64,000 nucleotides of DNA from VXNJ01 sp965249595 (GTDB lineage: Bacteria; Chloroflexota; UBA11872; VXNJ01). Every line of letters begins with the position of its first letter. Position 1 is the first letter of the stretch. The notes beneath the pieces are model-generated. The model was not told the origin of the DNA, made no database searches, and saw only the letters and a list, made by a program, of their open reading frames with translations. The stretch is from assembly GCA_965249595.1 (NCBI GenBank), contig OZ252242.1:1736001-1800000 (forward strand), read 5' to 3'. Below are positions 44,475 to 55,000 of this stretch, piece by piece. The position numbers were made by a program, and so were the translations under genes.

Positions 44475-44741
44475 CTAGTCGACCAATTTTTCCAGTATGT
44501 ACTCGTTGGACAATCCGCCCAAGCCCTCGCCGACCCGACGTTCCGGGACCGGGCTGGCCTGGATCACGCGCCAGCCGTCGCGCATGGCGGCAATACCGGT
44601 GGGATAGGGTGGGACGTTTTCGCTGCCGGCCTGCATCTGAACTTCATCTTCCGATAGCGACCCATCGTAGAGCGCCCAGGCCATGATTTCAGAATTCAAG
44701 TCACCGTTGCGCAGGTTTAGGAACAAGAGTTTCTGGCGCAC
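44475..44741 (-). CDS. Small hypothetical protein, 88 aa, upstream of the dioxygenase
   Basis: The product starts MRQKLLFLNLRNGDLNSEIM, AWALYDGSLSEDEVQMQAGS, then ENVPPYPTGIAAMRDGWRVI and QASPVPERRVGEGLGGLSNE. It is soluble and mixed alpha/beta, with no metal or catalytic motif. The short YPTGIAAMRDGWRVIQAS segment looks like a conserved core, but I do not recognise the family. With a 34-bp gap to the dioxygenase gene and the same strand, it is probably the first gene of a two-gene operon. Confidence 0.55.
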   Translation of the reverse strand: MRQKLLFLNLRNGDLNSEIMAWALYDGSLSEDEVQMQAGSENVPPYPTGIAAMRDGWRVIQASPVPERRVGEGLGGLSNEYILEKLVD

Positions 44742-44934
44742 ATGTTCCCCGCAATCAATCGTTGAAATTCGCCCACGAATACTAGGGCAATGTTAATTAT
44801 TCGGTTGCCGGCGGCGCCGTCGAACCCTAGTGGCCACATTCGTCTTTCTGTTTTGAACACAGCAGCCCAGATCAGTTACCTGAAAATTGCAGTTGAACAT
44901 CGATTCAAAGACCCGACTTGGACTCAACAACGCG

Positions 44935-47367
44935 ATGGCCGGCAAATCCTTACCAGACCTACTAGCAGCCCTGACCTTGGATGAAAAGGCCGCCCTGACC
45001 GCCGGTCGCGGCATATGGCACATGAATGGCGTTGCGCGGCTCGGCATCCCCGACATCAAGGTCACCGACGGGCCCAATGGCGCCCGTGGTGAAGGGGTGT
45101 TCGGTCTCTTAAATTCGGCGGCCTGTTTTCCATGCGGGACGGCGTTGGGGGCCACCTGGAACCCGGCCTTAGTTGAGCGGATCGGCGTCGCCCTGGGCGA
45201 GGAAGCCAAGACCAAGGCCTGCGCGGTGCTGCTGGCTCCCACCGTTAACCTGCATCGCTCGCCGCTTTTTGGGCGCAACTTCGAGTGTTTTTCCGAGGAC
45301 CCGCTGCTCTCAGCCCGCCTGGCGGTGCCGTATGTAAAGGGCGTTCAGAGTCAACAGGTCGCCTGCGTGATCAAGCACTTTGTCGCCAATGACTCCGAAT
45401 TCGAGCGCATGACGATCAATTCGGTGGTCGACGAACGAACGCTGCGCGAGCTCTACCTGGTCCCGTTCGAGGCGGCCGTCACTGAAGGAAACATCTGGGG
45501 CGTGATGACCGCCTACAACCGGCTCAATGGCACCTTTTGCACGGAAAACGACTGGCTGCTGCGCGACATCCTCAAAAGCGAGTGGGAATTCGACGGGATA
45601 GTAATGACCGACTGGTTCAGCCACGTCGACACCATCAATTCGCCCCGCGCCGGGCTCGACATCGAGATGCCCGGACCGGCCCGCATGTTCGGTCCGGCCC
45701 TGGCCGCCGCCGCCGCCGATGGGCAGGTCGATCCGGCCTGGGTAAATGAACAGGCCCAGCGCCTCCTTCGCTTTGTCGATCGCGTCCAGGGATTTGATTC
45801 GCCGATGGCCGATGTTGAAAGCGTCGTCGATCTACCCGAGCATCGGGCGGTCATGCGCGAGGCGGCGGGGCAATCGATCGTGCTGCTGAAAAACGACGAT
45901 CAGGCACTGCCGATCGACACCTCCGCCATCGTCGCCCTGATCGGACACCAGGCCGGCCGCCTTCAGCTTTATGGCGGCGGATCGGCCCAACTGCAACCGC
46001 ACTACCGCGACTGCCTGATCCAATGCTTGCAAGAGCGGTTGGATAGCGACGGGCGCGTCGATTACTCGCGCGGGGCCTGGGTCGGCAAGATCCATCCAAC
46101 GATCGAGCCGCCGAATCTGCGCACACCCGACGGCCGCGACGGGATGTTGGTCGAATATCTCGCCGCTGACGGGTCGGTTAGCAACAGCGCGGTGTTGTCG
46201 CGCTCCGAATTTGTCGATTTGCAGGGAGGCATGGACGTGAGCTCGCTTAAGGTGCGGGCGACGGCCCGCTTCCGCGTTGCCGATGCCGGGCGCCATGAGC
46301 TTTCCTTGATCCAGGCCGGAGGAGCCCGGGTGAGCGTTAATGGCGCGGTGATCATTGACGGAATCGAGAACCCGATCGGCCCGGGTGAGCATTTCTTCGG
46401 CTTTGCCAGCGATGAGGTCAGGGTGGGCCTGACGCTGGAGTCCGGTTGGCACGATCTCCATATCGAGTTCAGCGGCGAGGGCGCCATGATGCTGGGGTTG
46501 GCCCGGGTCGGACTGCTGCCGCCGCTGCCTGACGACTTGGTCGGGCCGGCCGTGTCCCTGGCCCGGCGAGCCGACGTGGCGATCGTGGTGGTCGGCACCA
46601 ATGACGACTTTGAGAGCGAAGGCTCTGATCGGCCCGACATGGACCTTCCGTGCGAGCAGGCTGCGCTGATCCGGGCGGTGGCCAAGGCCAATCCCAACAC
46701 CGTGGTGGTGATAAACGCGGCCTCGCCGGTTTCGATGGACTGGGAGGATGAAGTCGCGGCGGTGCTGCAGTGCTGGTTTGGCGGCCAGGAACTGGCCAAC
46801 GCCCTCTGCGACGTTCTCACCGGGTCCGTTAATCCCAGCGGACACCTGCCGACGACGATCCCGCTGCGGCTTGAGCACTCCCCGTCTTATGGAAACTTTC
46901 CCGGCGAGGCCGGCGAAATTCGCTACGGCGAAGGCCTGCTGATGGGGTATCGCCACTTCGACACCCGCAATCTTCCGGTGCGCTACGCATTTGGCCATGG
47001 CCTCTCCTACACCTCCTTTGTAATAGGGCCGAGCGAAATAAGCGAGAGCACCGACGACGGTGAGCTGACCGTCACCGTTACGGTCAAAAACTCCGGCGGG
47101 CACGCCGGAGCGCAGGTCGTTCAGGCCTACGTCGAGCCGCCGGCCGGCGGAGTCTTTCGCCCACGGCGCGAACTGAAAGCCTTCGAACGGGTGGAGTTGG
47201 CTCCCGGCCAATCGGCCAATGCCCGGCTTAGCTTCGATAAGCGATCGTTCTCCCATTGGGATCAGGCCTCTGGGAGCTGGAAGGTCCACGGCGGCGATTA
47301 CGTGATTCACATCGGTTCGGCCATCGACAGCATCGACAGTTCGTTGACAGTTAGCGTTGATCCCTAG
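44935..47367 (+). CDS. Glycoside hydrolase family 3 beta-glycosidase with PA14-like insert
   Basis: The 810-aa product from ATG 44935 (TTG 44887 also open) begins LPDLLAALTLDEKAALTAGR. It has the GH3 barrel segments IPDIKVTDGPNGARG, NLHRSPLFGRNFECFSEDP and ACVIKHFVANDSEFERM. The nucleophile Asp is in FDGIVMTDWFSHVDT. The alpha/beta-sandwich domain starts near 315 (REAAGQSIVLLKND), a PA14-like unit (about 400-540) is inserted, and GTNDDFESEGSDRPDMDLPC follows. RYAFGHGLSYTSF and a fibronectin-like C-terminal domain end it. There is no signal peptide, so it probably acts on imported oligosaccharides. It overlaps the helicase start. Confidence 0.9.
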   Translation: MAGKSLPDLLAALTLDEKAALTAGRGIWHMNGVARLGIPDIKVTDGPNGARGEGVFGLLNSAACFPCGTALGATWNPALVERIGVALGEEAKTKACAVLLAPTVNLHRSPLFGRNFECFSEDPLLSARLAVPYVKGVQSQQVACVIKHFVANDSEFERMTINSVVDERTLRELYLVPFEAAVTEGNIWGVMTAYNRLNGTFCTENDWLLRDILKSEWEFDGIVMTDWFSHVDTINSPRAGLDIEMPGPARMFGPALAAAAADGQVDPAWVNEQAQRLLRFVDRVQGFDSPMADVESVVDLPEHRAVMREAAGQSIVLLKNDDQALPIDTSAIVALIGHQAGRLQLYGGGSAQLQPHYRDCLIQCLQERLDSDGRVDYSRGAWVGKIHPTIEPPNLRTPDGRDGMLVEYLAADGSVSNSAVLSRSEFVDLQGGMDVSSLKVRATARFRVADAGRHELSLIQAGGARVSVNGAVIIDGIENPIGPGEHFFGFASDEVRVGLTLESGWHDLHIEFSGEGAMMLGLARVGLLPPLPDDLVGPAVSLARRADVAIVVVGTNDDFESEGSDRPDMDLPCEQAALIRAVAKANPNTVVVINAASPVSMDWEDEVAAVLQCWFGGQELANALCDVLTGSVNPSGHLPTTIPLRLEHSPSYGNFPGEAGEIRYGEGLLMGYRHFDTRNLPVRYAFGHGLSYTSFVIGPSEISESTDDGELTVTVTVKNSGGHAGAQVVQAYVEPPAGGVFRPRRELKAFERVELAPGQSANARLSFDKRSFSHWDQASGSWKVHGGDYVIHIGSAIDSIDSSLTVSVDP

Positions 47368-49409
47368 TGCCAAAGCGCCCCGGCGCAGCGTCCGATCGGC
47401 CACCGATTGAGGAATCGGCCGTGAAGATCGAGGCCGTATTCGAGCCGCGCGGAGCCGTCGCCAGGGCCCTGGGAACCCAGTATGAACCGCGGCCGGCGCA
47501 GATCGAGATGGCCGGCGCGATCGCCCAATCTTTTTCCAGCGGCCGGACCCTGTTGGTTGAAGCCGGTACTGGTACCGGCAAGACCTTTGCCTATATCGCC
47601 CCGGCCTTGCTGGAACGCAAGCGGCTGGTTATCGCCACCGCAACTAGGACCCTGCAGGATCAATTGATCTCCAAGGACCTGCCGCAGCTGATGGGGGCGC
47701 TGGATCAGGTCGATCGCTCGGCGGTCAACCTGAAAGGCGCCGGCAACTATTTATGTAAACACAAATTCGACCAATTGAATGGCGGCCAGCTCACGTTTAG
47801 GGAACTTGGTTCGACGCCGCAGCGAAAACTGCTAGCCGTCGTGGCCGATTGGGCCTCAGCCACCGAGACCGGTGACTTTGCCGAGCTTGATGACGTTGCA
47901 CCGTCCGATTCGTTGCTCTCGGCGATCAGCGGCGCCGGCGACATGTGCCACGGCACCCGTTGCCAACTGTTTAACCAGTGTCACGTGACGATAGCCCGGC
48001 GACGGGCCCAGGATGCCGACATCGTGGTTACCAATCTGGCCCTCTACTTGGCCAACCTTCGCCACAGCGCGGCCGGGGCCGGATCGCTCCTGCCCGAGCA
48101 TGATGCCGTCGTCTTCGATGAGGCCCACCAGCTTGAATCATTCGCCTCGAGCGCCTTTTCGGTGGAGATCTCACCGGCCCAGGTTCGGCGCTTGGTCCGA
48201 AACTTAAGAATTGCCGGAAACCTGGCAAAGTTGACCTGGAACGGGCATCGCACCCTGGATGAGGCCGCGGCACGTTTTTTTGCCCGGCTCAGCCGGTACG
48301 TCGAAGGTGCCCAAGGCGCCGCTGCGGACGGACCCTACCAACCGCAATTAGCCATTGACGCCGGTGCCCACACCGGCTTTGTGGACTATTTGGCCGATGC
48401 CGCCCAGGAACTCGATACCGGCCTTCGCATCGTAGCCGGGTTCCTCTCCGAGCGAATAGAAACCGACGATCGGCAGTTTGACCCATTTGCCCCGGTCCTT
48501 GAATCGGTAAATTCGGTATCTCAGGCGTTGGGGTTGCTACTGGGTGATTACGATCCCCGATTCGTCCTCCATCTCCCGACCGACCGGCGCGGCAACCACT
48601 ATCTGCAGGCAACACCGCTGTCGGTCGCCGACGTTCTGCGCGAACAGTTATTTGATCCGGATTCGCCCGGCCCGGCCATCATATTGACTTCAGCCACGCT
48701 GGCCGTCGATGGGGGCTTTGGCTTCACCCGTTCGCGACTCGGCGTCGATCGGGCCGATGAAATTGTCATCCAGAGCCCGTTTGATTTTTCCCGCCAGACC
48801 CTGCTCTTTGTGCCCAAATCCCTTCCACCGCCAAGCCAGGGCGTCGAAGGAGCCGGACTCAAAGCCTACGTAGACCTAATCGTCAAGTTGGCCCAGGGCT
48901 GTCCGGGTGGCGTGTTCGTTCTCTGCACCAGCACCCGCCGCATGCGCGACTACCACCGCCTGACCGAGTGTCGATTGCCCGACCGGCTATGTCTTTTGCA
49001 AGGTGATTCGCCAACCGGCGCCCTGCTGAGGCGGTTTCGCCGCGCCAATCGGCCGGTGCTGTTCGCGACCAAGGGTTTCTGGCAGGGTGTCGACGTGCGC
49101 GGCACTCAGCTTTCGCTGGTAATCATTGACCGATTGCCCTTCCCCAGCCCCAGCGACCCCGTATACGCCGCCCGCTGTGACGCCCTGGGCCGTTCATGGT
49201 TTTTCGAACTGGCATTACCATTGGCGGCCATTGACCTAAAGCAGGGATTCGGCCGCCTGATTAGAAGTTCCACCGATCGCGGGGCCCTGGCCCTGCTGGA
49301 AAACCGAATTACCGATAAAAGCTATGGCAAGGTGATCCTTGGCAGCCTGCCATCTATTCCCGTAACCGGTGACATCGCCGAAGTCAAGGCCCATTTTTCC
49401 GGGCGATAG
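47367..49409 (+). CDS. dinG: DinG/XPD-type ATP-dependent DNA helicase
   Basis: The 680-aa protein has Walker A VEAGTGTGKTFAYIAPALLE and DEAH (VVFDEAHQLESF). Between them, four Cys likely bind a 4Fe-4S cluster: NYLCKHK, DMCHGTRCQLFNQCHVT. Later motifs are ILTSATLAVDGGFGFTRSRL, LFATKGFWQGVDVRGTQLSL and KQGFGRLIRSSTDRGALALL. It unwinds DNA 5' to 3' in repair. No N-terminal exonuclease is present, as in the shorter family members. The GTG start overlaps the GH3 stop (TAGTG); GTG 47421 is an alternative. Function is unrelated to GH3 despite the overlap. Confidence 0.9.
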   Translation: MPKRPGAASDRPPIEESAVKIEAVFEPRGAVARALGTQYEPRPAQIEMAGAIAQSFSSGRTLLVEAGTGTGKTFAYIAPALLERKRLVIATATRTLQDQLISKDLPQLMGALDQVDRSAVNLKGAGNYLCKHKFDQLNGGQLTFRELGSTPQRKLLAVVADWASATETGDFAELDDVAPSDSLLSAISGAGDMCHGTRCQLFNQCHVTIARRRAQDADIVVTNLALYLANLRHSAAGAGSLLPEHDAVVFDEAHQLESFASSAFSVEISPAQVRRLVRNLRIAGNLAKLTWNGHRTLDEAAARFFARLSRYVEGAQGAAADGPYQPQLAIDAGAHTGFVDYLADAAQELDTGLRIVAGFLSERIETDDRQFDPFAPVLESVNSVSQALGLLLGDYDPRFVLHLPTDRRGNHYLQATPLSVADVLREQLFDPDSPGPAIILTSATLAVDGGFGFTRSRLGVDRADEIVIQSPFDFSRQTLLFVPKSLPPPSQGVEGAGLKAYVDLIVKLAQGCPGGVFVLCTSTRRMRDYHRLTECRLPDRLCLLQGDSPTGALLRRFRRANRPVLFATKGFWQGVDVRGTQLSLVIIDRLPFPSPSDPVYAARCDALGRSWFFELALPLAAIDLKQGFGRLIRSSTDRGALALLENRITDKSYGKVILGSLPSIPVTGDIAEVKAHFSGR

Positions 49410-49501
49410 GAATCCTCAGACCAAGGTCCGAATTCTTCCCTTATCGGGGGCAGAGGAGAACTTAGCGGCGCAGGGCAAGCCTGGCCAATGGGGCGCGGCG
49501 G

Positions 49502-51889
49502 TTACCCGGCGGCCGGGTAGTCGACTGTCTTGCCGGTGAATCGGCACTTGGGAAAACCCGAGCAGCCGATGAATTCGCCCCAGCGTCCCTTTTTGATGTT
49601 TAGGTCTTTGCCGCAGCGCGGGCATTCCCCAACCTTGGCCGCCGCTTCCTTCGCCGGTTCGGCGCCGTTGGGGCTCGATTTGGCAGCCGGCTTCGGCTTG
49701 CTCGGGGCACTGCGTCGCGGATCGGTCCAGCTCGAGTAATCGCACTCCGGATAGCGTTGACATCCGTAGAAGGTCCTCCCGCGGCGCGACTTCTTGATCG
49801 CTATCTCGCCCTTTTCGCATTTGGGGCAGGCGACTCCGGTTGATTCAACTATTTGGCGCGTATAGCGGCATGTGGGATAGTCGCCGCAGCCGATGAAGCG
49901 TCCAAAGCGGCCTTCCTTGTATTCGAGCGGCGTTGAGCACTCGGGGCATTCCTCGCCCACCAGTTCGGATTTCGCTTCGACCTCTTCGCCGCCAATGTTG
50001 CGGGTGTAGCGACATTTGGGGTATCCCGAACAGCCAACGAATTCGCCGTTGCGTCCGACCCGCTGCACCAAACCCTTGCCGCACTCGGGGCATTCCTCGC
50101 CCAGTTCCTTTGGTTTGGGGGCGTTCTCACGAGCCTTGCTCAGATCGCCTTCCAAGCGTTCCCAGAATTCGCCGGTGGCTGCAACCCAGCCCAGTTCGCC
50201 ACGCGAGACGCGGTCCAGTTCGGTCTCCATGCGGGCGGTGAACGCCGTATCGACGATGTCGGCGAAGAACTCGCCCATGGCGTCGGTGACCTTTTCGCCA
50301 ATCTCGGTGGGGATCAGGATGCGGCGCTCGGCGCGCACGTAGTCGCGCTCCTTGATCTTGCGGATGATCGCGGCGTAGGTGCTCGGTCGCCCGATGCCCT
50401 CTTCTTCAAGTACCCGAATCAGGCCGGCTTCGGTATAGCGACCCGGCGGCTGGGTGGTGTGATCCTGGGTGGCGACGCCAAACAGCTTCGTTGCCTGACC
50501 ACCATTTAGGTCGATGAGCGAGTCGTATTCGCTCGATTCCCGATCCGTTATGGCCGGACCATAGGACGCCACCAACAGGTGCCCGGGTACAACAACCCGT
50601 GATGCACCGGCTCTAAACAACCGGCCTTGGGGCAGTGCCGCTGACCCGATATCAACAGACACGCGACGCTGCGTGGCCGGCGTCATCTGGCTGGCCACGA
50701 ACTGCCGCCAGATCAATTCGTACAGCCGCCACTGATCGGAATCGAGCTCCCCGCCAAGCGACTTGGGCATCAGCCCCACATCGGTGGGCCTTACCGCCTC
50801 GTGGGCTTCTTGCGCGTTGCGCGATTTGGTGCGATAAAAATTGGGCTTGTCGGGCAGGGCATCGGCGCCGTATTCGGAAGAGATCATGGCCCGCGCTGCG
50901 GCAATGGCCTGGGCCGACACATTGACCGAATCGGTCCGCATATAGGTGATGAGGCCGATCTGGCCGCGACCGGCGATCCTTACGCCCTCATAGAGCCGTT
51001 GCGCCACCCGCATCGTTCGGGACGGCGAGAATCCCAACCGGTTGGACGCCGCCCGCTGCAGGCTGGCGGTGGCAAACGGGGCTTGCGGGCGCAGCTTGCG
51101 ATCGCGAATCCGTTTGCCGGCCACCTGGTAATCGGCCGCCGTCAATCGCTCCAGCATCGCCGCCGCTGACGCTTCGTCATCCAGTTGCAGTTCTTCGCCC
51201 TCCTCGTAGAGGATGCCGCCAAAGGCAGCCGCGCTGGCCTCGGGTGGTCCGAACTGGCCGTCAACCGTCCACCAGGTCTTTGGCACAAAAGCCCGGCGCT
51301 CGCGTTCGCGTTCGACCACGATCTTTAAGGCCACACTCTGTACCCGACCGGCCGAGCGGCCACCGGCCACGTGCCGACGCAGGATCGGCGAAATCTTAAA
51401 GCCGACCAAGCGATCGAGAACCCGGCGCGCCTGCTGGGCGTCGACCAAGTCGCCGTTGACCGAACGGGGGTTTGCAACCGCCGCGGTGATGGCCGGTTCG
51501 GTTATTTCGTTAAAAACGATCCGGCTGGTTTTTTCAGCGTCCAGATTGGCGGCCCGCATCAGGTGCCAGGCGATCGCTTCCCCTTCGCGGTCCGGGTCTG
51601 TGGCCAGCAAAACGTTCTTGGATCCGGCCGCCGCCCGCTTTATCTGGCTAACTATCGGCTGCTTGTCGCGCGGGACCACGTAGGTTGGTTCGAATTCGTT
51701 GTCGACGTCGATTCCCAACCGGCCTTCGGGCAGGTCGCGCACATGGCCGACCGAAGCTAGGACCTCGTAGCCGCGGCCCAGGTAACGCTTGATCGTCTGG
51801 GCTTTGGTGCCCGATTCAACGATTACTAAATTTTCAGCCGATTTGGCCTTGGAAGCGGACTTTTTTGCGGTCTTGCGGCGCTGGGCCAT
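49502..51889 (-). CDS. topA: DNA topoisomerase I
   Basis: The 795-aa protein has a Lys-rich start, then the TOPRIM domain (LVIVESGTKAQTIKRYLGRG and LLATDPDREGEAIAWHL with the DxDxE acidic site). The catalytic Tyr is in GLITYMRTDSVNVSA near residue 315. The C-terminus has four C4 zinc ribbons with the pattern CPxC(x)n G.F.GC..YP.C: ECPECGKGL, ECPECSTPL, CPKCEKGEI and CPRCGKDLN. This bacterial type IA enzyme relaxes negative supercoils. It is convergent with dinG and lies 144 bp downstream of mfd on the same strand. Confidence 0.97.
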   Translation of the reverse strand: MAQRRKTAKKSASKAKSAENLVIVESGTKAQTIKRYLGRGYEVLASVGHVRDLPEGRLGIDVDNEFEPTYVVPRDKQPIVSQIKRAAAGSKNVLLATDPDREGEAIAWHLMRAANLDAEKTSRIVFNEITEPAITAAVANPRSVNGDLVDAQQARRVLDRLVGFKISPILRRHVAGGRSAGRVQSVALKIVVERERERRAFVPKTWWTVDGQFGPPEASAAAFGGILYEEGEELQLDDEASAAAMLERLTAADYQVAGKRIRDRKLRPQAPFATASLQRAASNRLGFSPSRTMRVAQRLYEGVRIAGRGQIGLITYMRTDSVNVSAQAIAAARAMISSEYGADALPDKPNFYRTKSRNAQEAHEAVRPTDVGLMPKSLGGELDSDQWRLYELIWRQFVASQMTPATQRRVSVDIGSAALPQGRLFRAGASRVVVPGHLLVASYGPAITDRESSEYDSLIDLNGGQATKLFGVATQDHTTQPPGRYTEAGLIRVLEEEGIGRPSTYAAIIRKIKERDYVRAERRILIPTEIGEKVTDAMGEFFADIVDTAFTARMETELDRVSRGELGWVAATGEFWERLEGDLSKARENAPKPKELGEECPECGKGLVQRVGRNGEFVGCSGYPKCRYTRNIGGEEVEAKSELVGEECPECSTPLEYKEGRFGRFIGCGDYPTCRYTRQIVESTGVACPKCEKGEIAIKKSRRGRTFYGCQRYPECDYSSWTDPRRSAPSKPKPAAKSSPNGAEPAKEAAAKVGECPRCGKDLNIKKGRWGEFIGCSGFPKCRFTGKTVDYPAAG

Positions 51890-52033
51890 TGGATGGGATG
51901 CTCGATCTTGCCGGGTTTACCGGCGGACTCTAATAGTGCTCTGTTGCAAGTTTTGCTCCCGCCGGGTCAACTGCCCGGCGGCGCTAGCGGATTGTTGCTC
52001 GGAACCGAAATCAACATTAACAAACGGTACCAA

Positions 52034-55000
52034 CTAGCGCTGGGCCCTCTCCCCGGCCATCGTCGCGTGGCCGCTCCGCGCGGCCAGGCGCTCGAGGCAG
52101 GCCAGCAGCATTTCGCGCCAGCTTGGTTCACCCTCAAAGCCGGGCCAGATGATGCCCATCGCTCCGACCCGGGCATCCCAACCCAGGGTCCGGCGCAGTC
52201 CGGCGCGGTCCACGTCAAAGTCGGGCGGGATTCGCATCAACAGGTCGCCACCGGCCGTCGAAATCGATTCAATCCCGATGGCCGAGGCACGAGCCCGCAC
52301 CCGGGCGGCGAAGACCAGGTTGGCCACCGGTTCCGGGAATTCACCAAACCGTTCGCGCAGGCCTTCGGCCACCGCTTCGACCTCGCCCACCTTGAAAGCC
52401 TGCACCAACCTTTGATACTCACGCAGCTTGGCCGCATAGGTCCCGGCGTATTGATCGGGGATGTAGGCGTCGATGGGCAGGTCGACCGGCGTTACTTTGG
52501 GCTTCGCGTCGGTAGCCGGGGCGCCCTGCTTGGATTCGCGGACGGCGTCAGCTACCATCTGCAGATACATATACAGGCCCACCGAATTGGCAAATCCCGA
52601 CTGGCTGGCGCCGAGCATATCGCCGGCGCCGCGGATCTGCAGGTCGCGCATCGCCAGCCGGAGACCGGCTCCGAGGTCGTTGGCCTCCAATATCGCCTCC
52701 AAGCGCTGCTGCGCACGCTCGGTGAGTCGATCGGCGCGGCGGTAGAGGAAGTAGGCATAGGCCTGGGTCGCCGAGCGCCCGACCCGACCCCGCAATTGGT
52801 AGAGCTGAGCCAGTCCGAACATCCAGCATTCATCAACGACCAGGGTGTTGACGTTGGGAAGATCAACTCCGTTTTCGATGATCGCGGTGCAAACCAAGAC
52901 GTCGTGCCGGCCGGCTGCAAATTCGACCATGACCGATTCCAGCGCCGCAGCCGGCATGCGACCGTGGGCCACGGCCACCCGCGCCGACGGGCAGAGCTTG
53001 GAGACCCGGGCGGCGGCACCGTGGATCGAATTTATGCGGTTGTGAACGAAGAACACCTGGCCGCCGCGTCCCAGCTCGGATTCAATTGCCTCGCGGATCA
53101 CATCGTCGTCGTAGGCGGTCACGTAGGAAAGGATCGGGCGGCGATTGTGGGGCGGAGTCTCGATTAAGGAAATGTCCCTGACCTCGGTCAACGCCATATG
53201 CAACGTCCGTGGAATCGGCGTGGCGGTGAGGGTGAGGATGTCGACCTCGGCCCGCAATTTCTTTAATTTCTCCTTCTGCGAAACTCCGAAGCGTTGCTCC
53301 TCGTCAACCACCACCAGGCCCAGGTCGGCAAACGCCACATCCTTAGACAGCAGTCGATGGGTGCCGATGATCACGTCGACCTGGCCGCCGATGAGATCCT
53401 TCAGGGTCGCCCTCTGCTCTTTGGCCGATTGGAAGCGCGAGAGCATTGCCAGCCGCAGCGGGTAATCGGCGATGCGGTCAGTAAACGTGTCAAAGTGCTG
53501 CTGGGCCAATATCGTGGTGGGCACCAGGACGGCCACCTGCTTGCCCTCCTGGGCCGCCTTGAAAGCCGCCCGTACGGCAACTTCGGTCTTCCCGAATCCC
53601 ACATCGCCACAGATGAGGCGATCCATCGGACGGTCCGACTCCATATCCGCTTTAACCGCCTCGATGGCCGACACCTGGTCGGGCGTTTCAACGAAGGCGA
53701 AGGCCTGCTCCATCCCCAATTGCCAGTCCGAATCGGGTTGGAAGCGATGGCCATTTGCCGCTTCGCGGGTGGAATAAATCTCCAGCAATTCGCCGGCAAT
53801 GTCTCTGGCCGCGGACTGGGCCTTGCGCTTGGCCCGGCTCCAGTCCTGGGTGCCCAGGCGCGATAGCTTGGGTTTGCCCTCGCCGGTGGCCATGTAGCGT
53901 TGCACGCGCCCCATCTGGTCGACCGGCACGTAGAGCTTTGATTCCTTGGCGTAGACGATCTGCAGATACTCGCGGGCCCCGGCCGAATCCGACAGCCGCA
54001 CCACCCCCTGGTATTCGCCGATCCCGTGCTCGACGTGGACCACGTGATCGCCCGGTTCCAGATCCAGCAGGAAATCGTCATCGGGATGGGCCTGGAACAC
54101 CGGGGTGCGGTGGCGGTGGGTCCGCCCGAATATTTCCGAATCGGTGAGCAGCTGCAGATTTAGTCCCGAATGCCGCCAACCGCGCGCCAGCGAGGCGCGC
54201 GCCACCACCACGTCGCCGGGCCTTAGCGGCATCGAGGCGTCGGCCAAGCGGCGCGCCCAGACCCCGTGTTCGGAGAGAAGTTCCACCAGCCGGTCGCCCT
54301 GGTAGCTGGCCAGGACGGTGGCCAATCCACTGTTGGCCAGTTCACTGGCCATATGCAAAAGTCGCCCCGCATAGCTCGGTGGCGCCGACATCAATCCGGC
54401 CGCCGAGACCTCCCCGGCGAGGGCTGAGGACGCGCTCTGAGTGATAACCAATTCGGCGGCGGCCAATTTTTCGTTTACCCTGTCCAACGGCAGCAGCGGC
54501 GATCCGATGGCCGGCGGCAGTTGCCGGTCGGCGATCAGCTGTCCGCGCAGCCGCTCCTCGGCGCCGGCGTATTCGGCCAGCGACCAGCGCACCAGGTCCG
54601 GTTCCTCGACCGCGATCGGCAATCCTTCGGCATAGTCGGTAAGCATGCCGGGGTCTTTTAAGGTCGCGCTGAGCAGGAACGGTGCGGCGTCAAAGAAGCC
54701 GGAACCCTCAAGCAGGGCCAGCTGCCGTGACAGGCGGTCCTGGTCGGCCCGCCGCAGTTCGCCAAGGTCCAGCTCGGCCAAGTCACGGGCCGCCTGCGGT
54801 CCATGCCAGACCGCATATTCGGTGGCCGCTCCCACTTCCCAGGAATCGAGCCAGGTTCCCGACCGCTGGCTGTCAACTGAGAAATGGCGCAGCGATTCAA
54901 TCTCGTCATCGAAGAAGTCAACGCGCACCGGACGCGGAGCATCGGCGGGGAAAAAATCGACCAGACCACCGCGCTGTACGAAGTCTCCCGGCTCTTCGAC

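Noticed and set aside
45832..47403. Long minus-strand open frame (523 codons)
   Set aside because: It lies wholly antisense to the GH3 gene, whose motifs are complete. The frame arises from GC-rich codon bias and shows no domain.
51893..53167. Plus-strand open frame of 424 codons
   Set aside because: It is antisense to mfd and to the mfd-topA gap; mfd is full length and intact.
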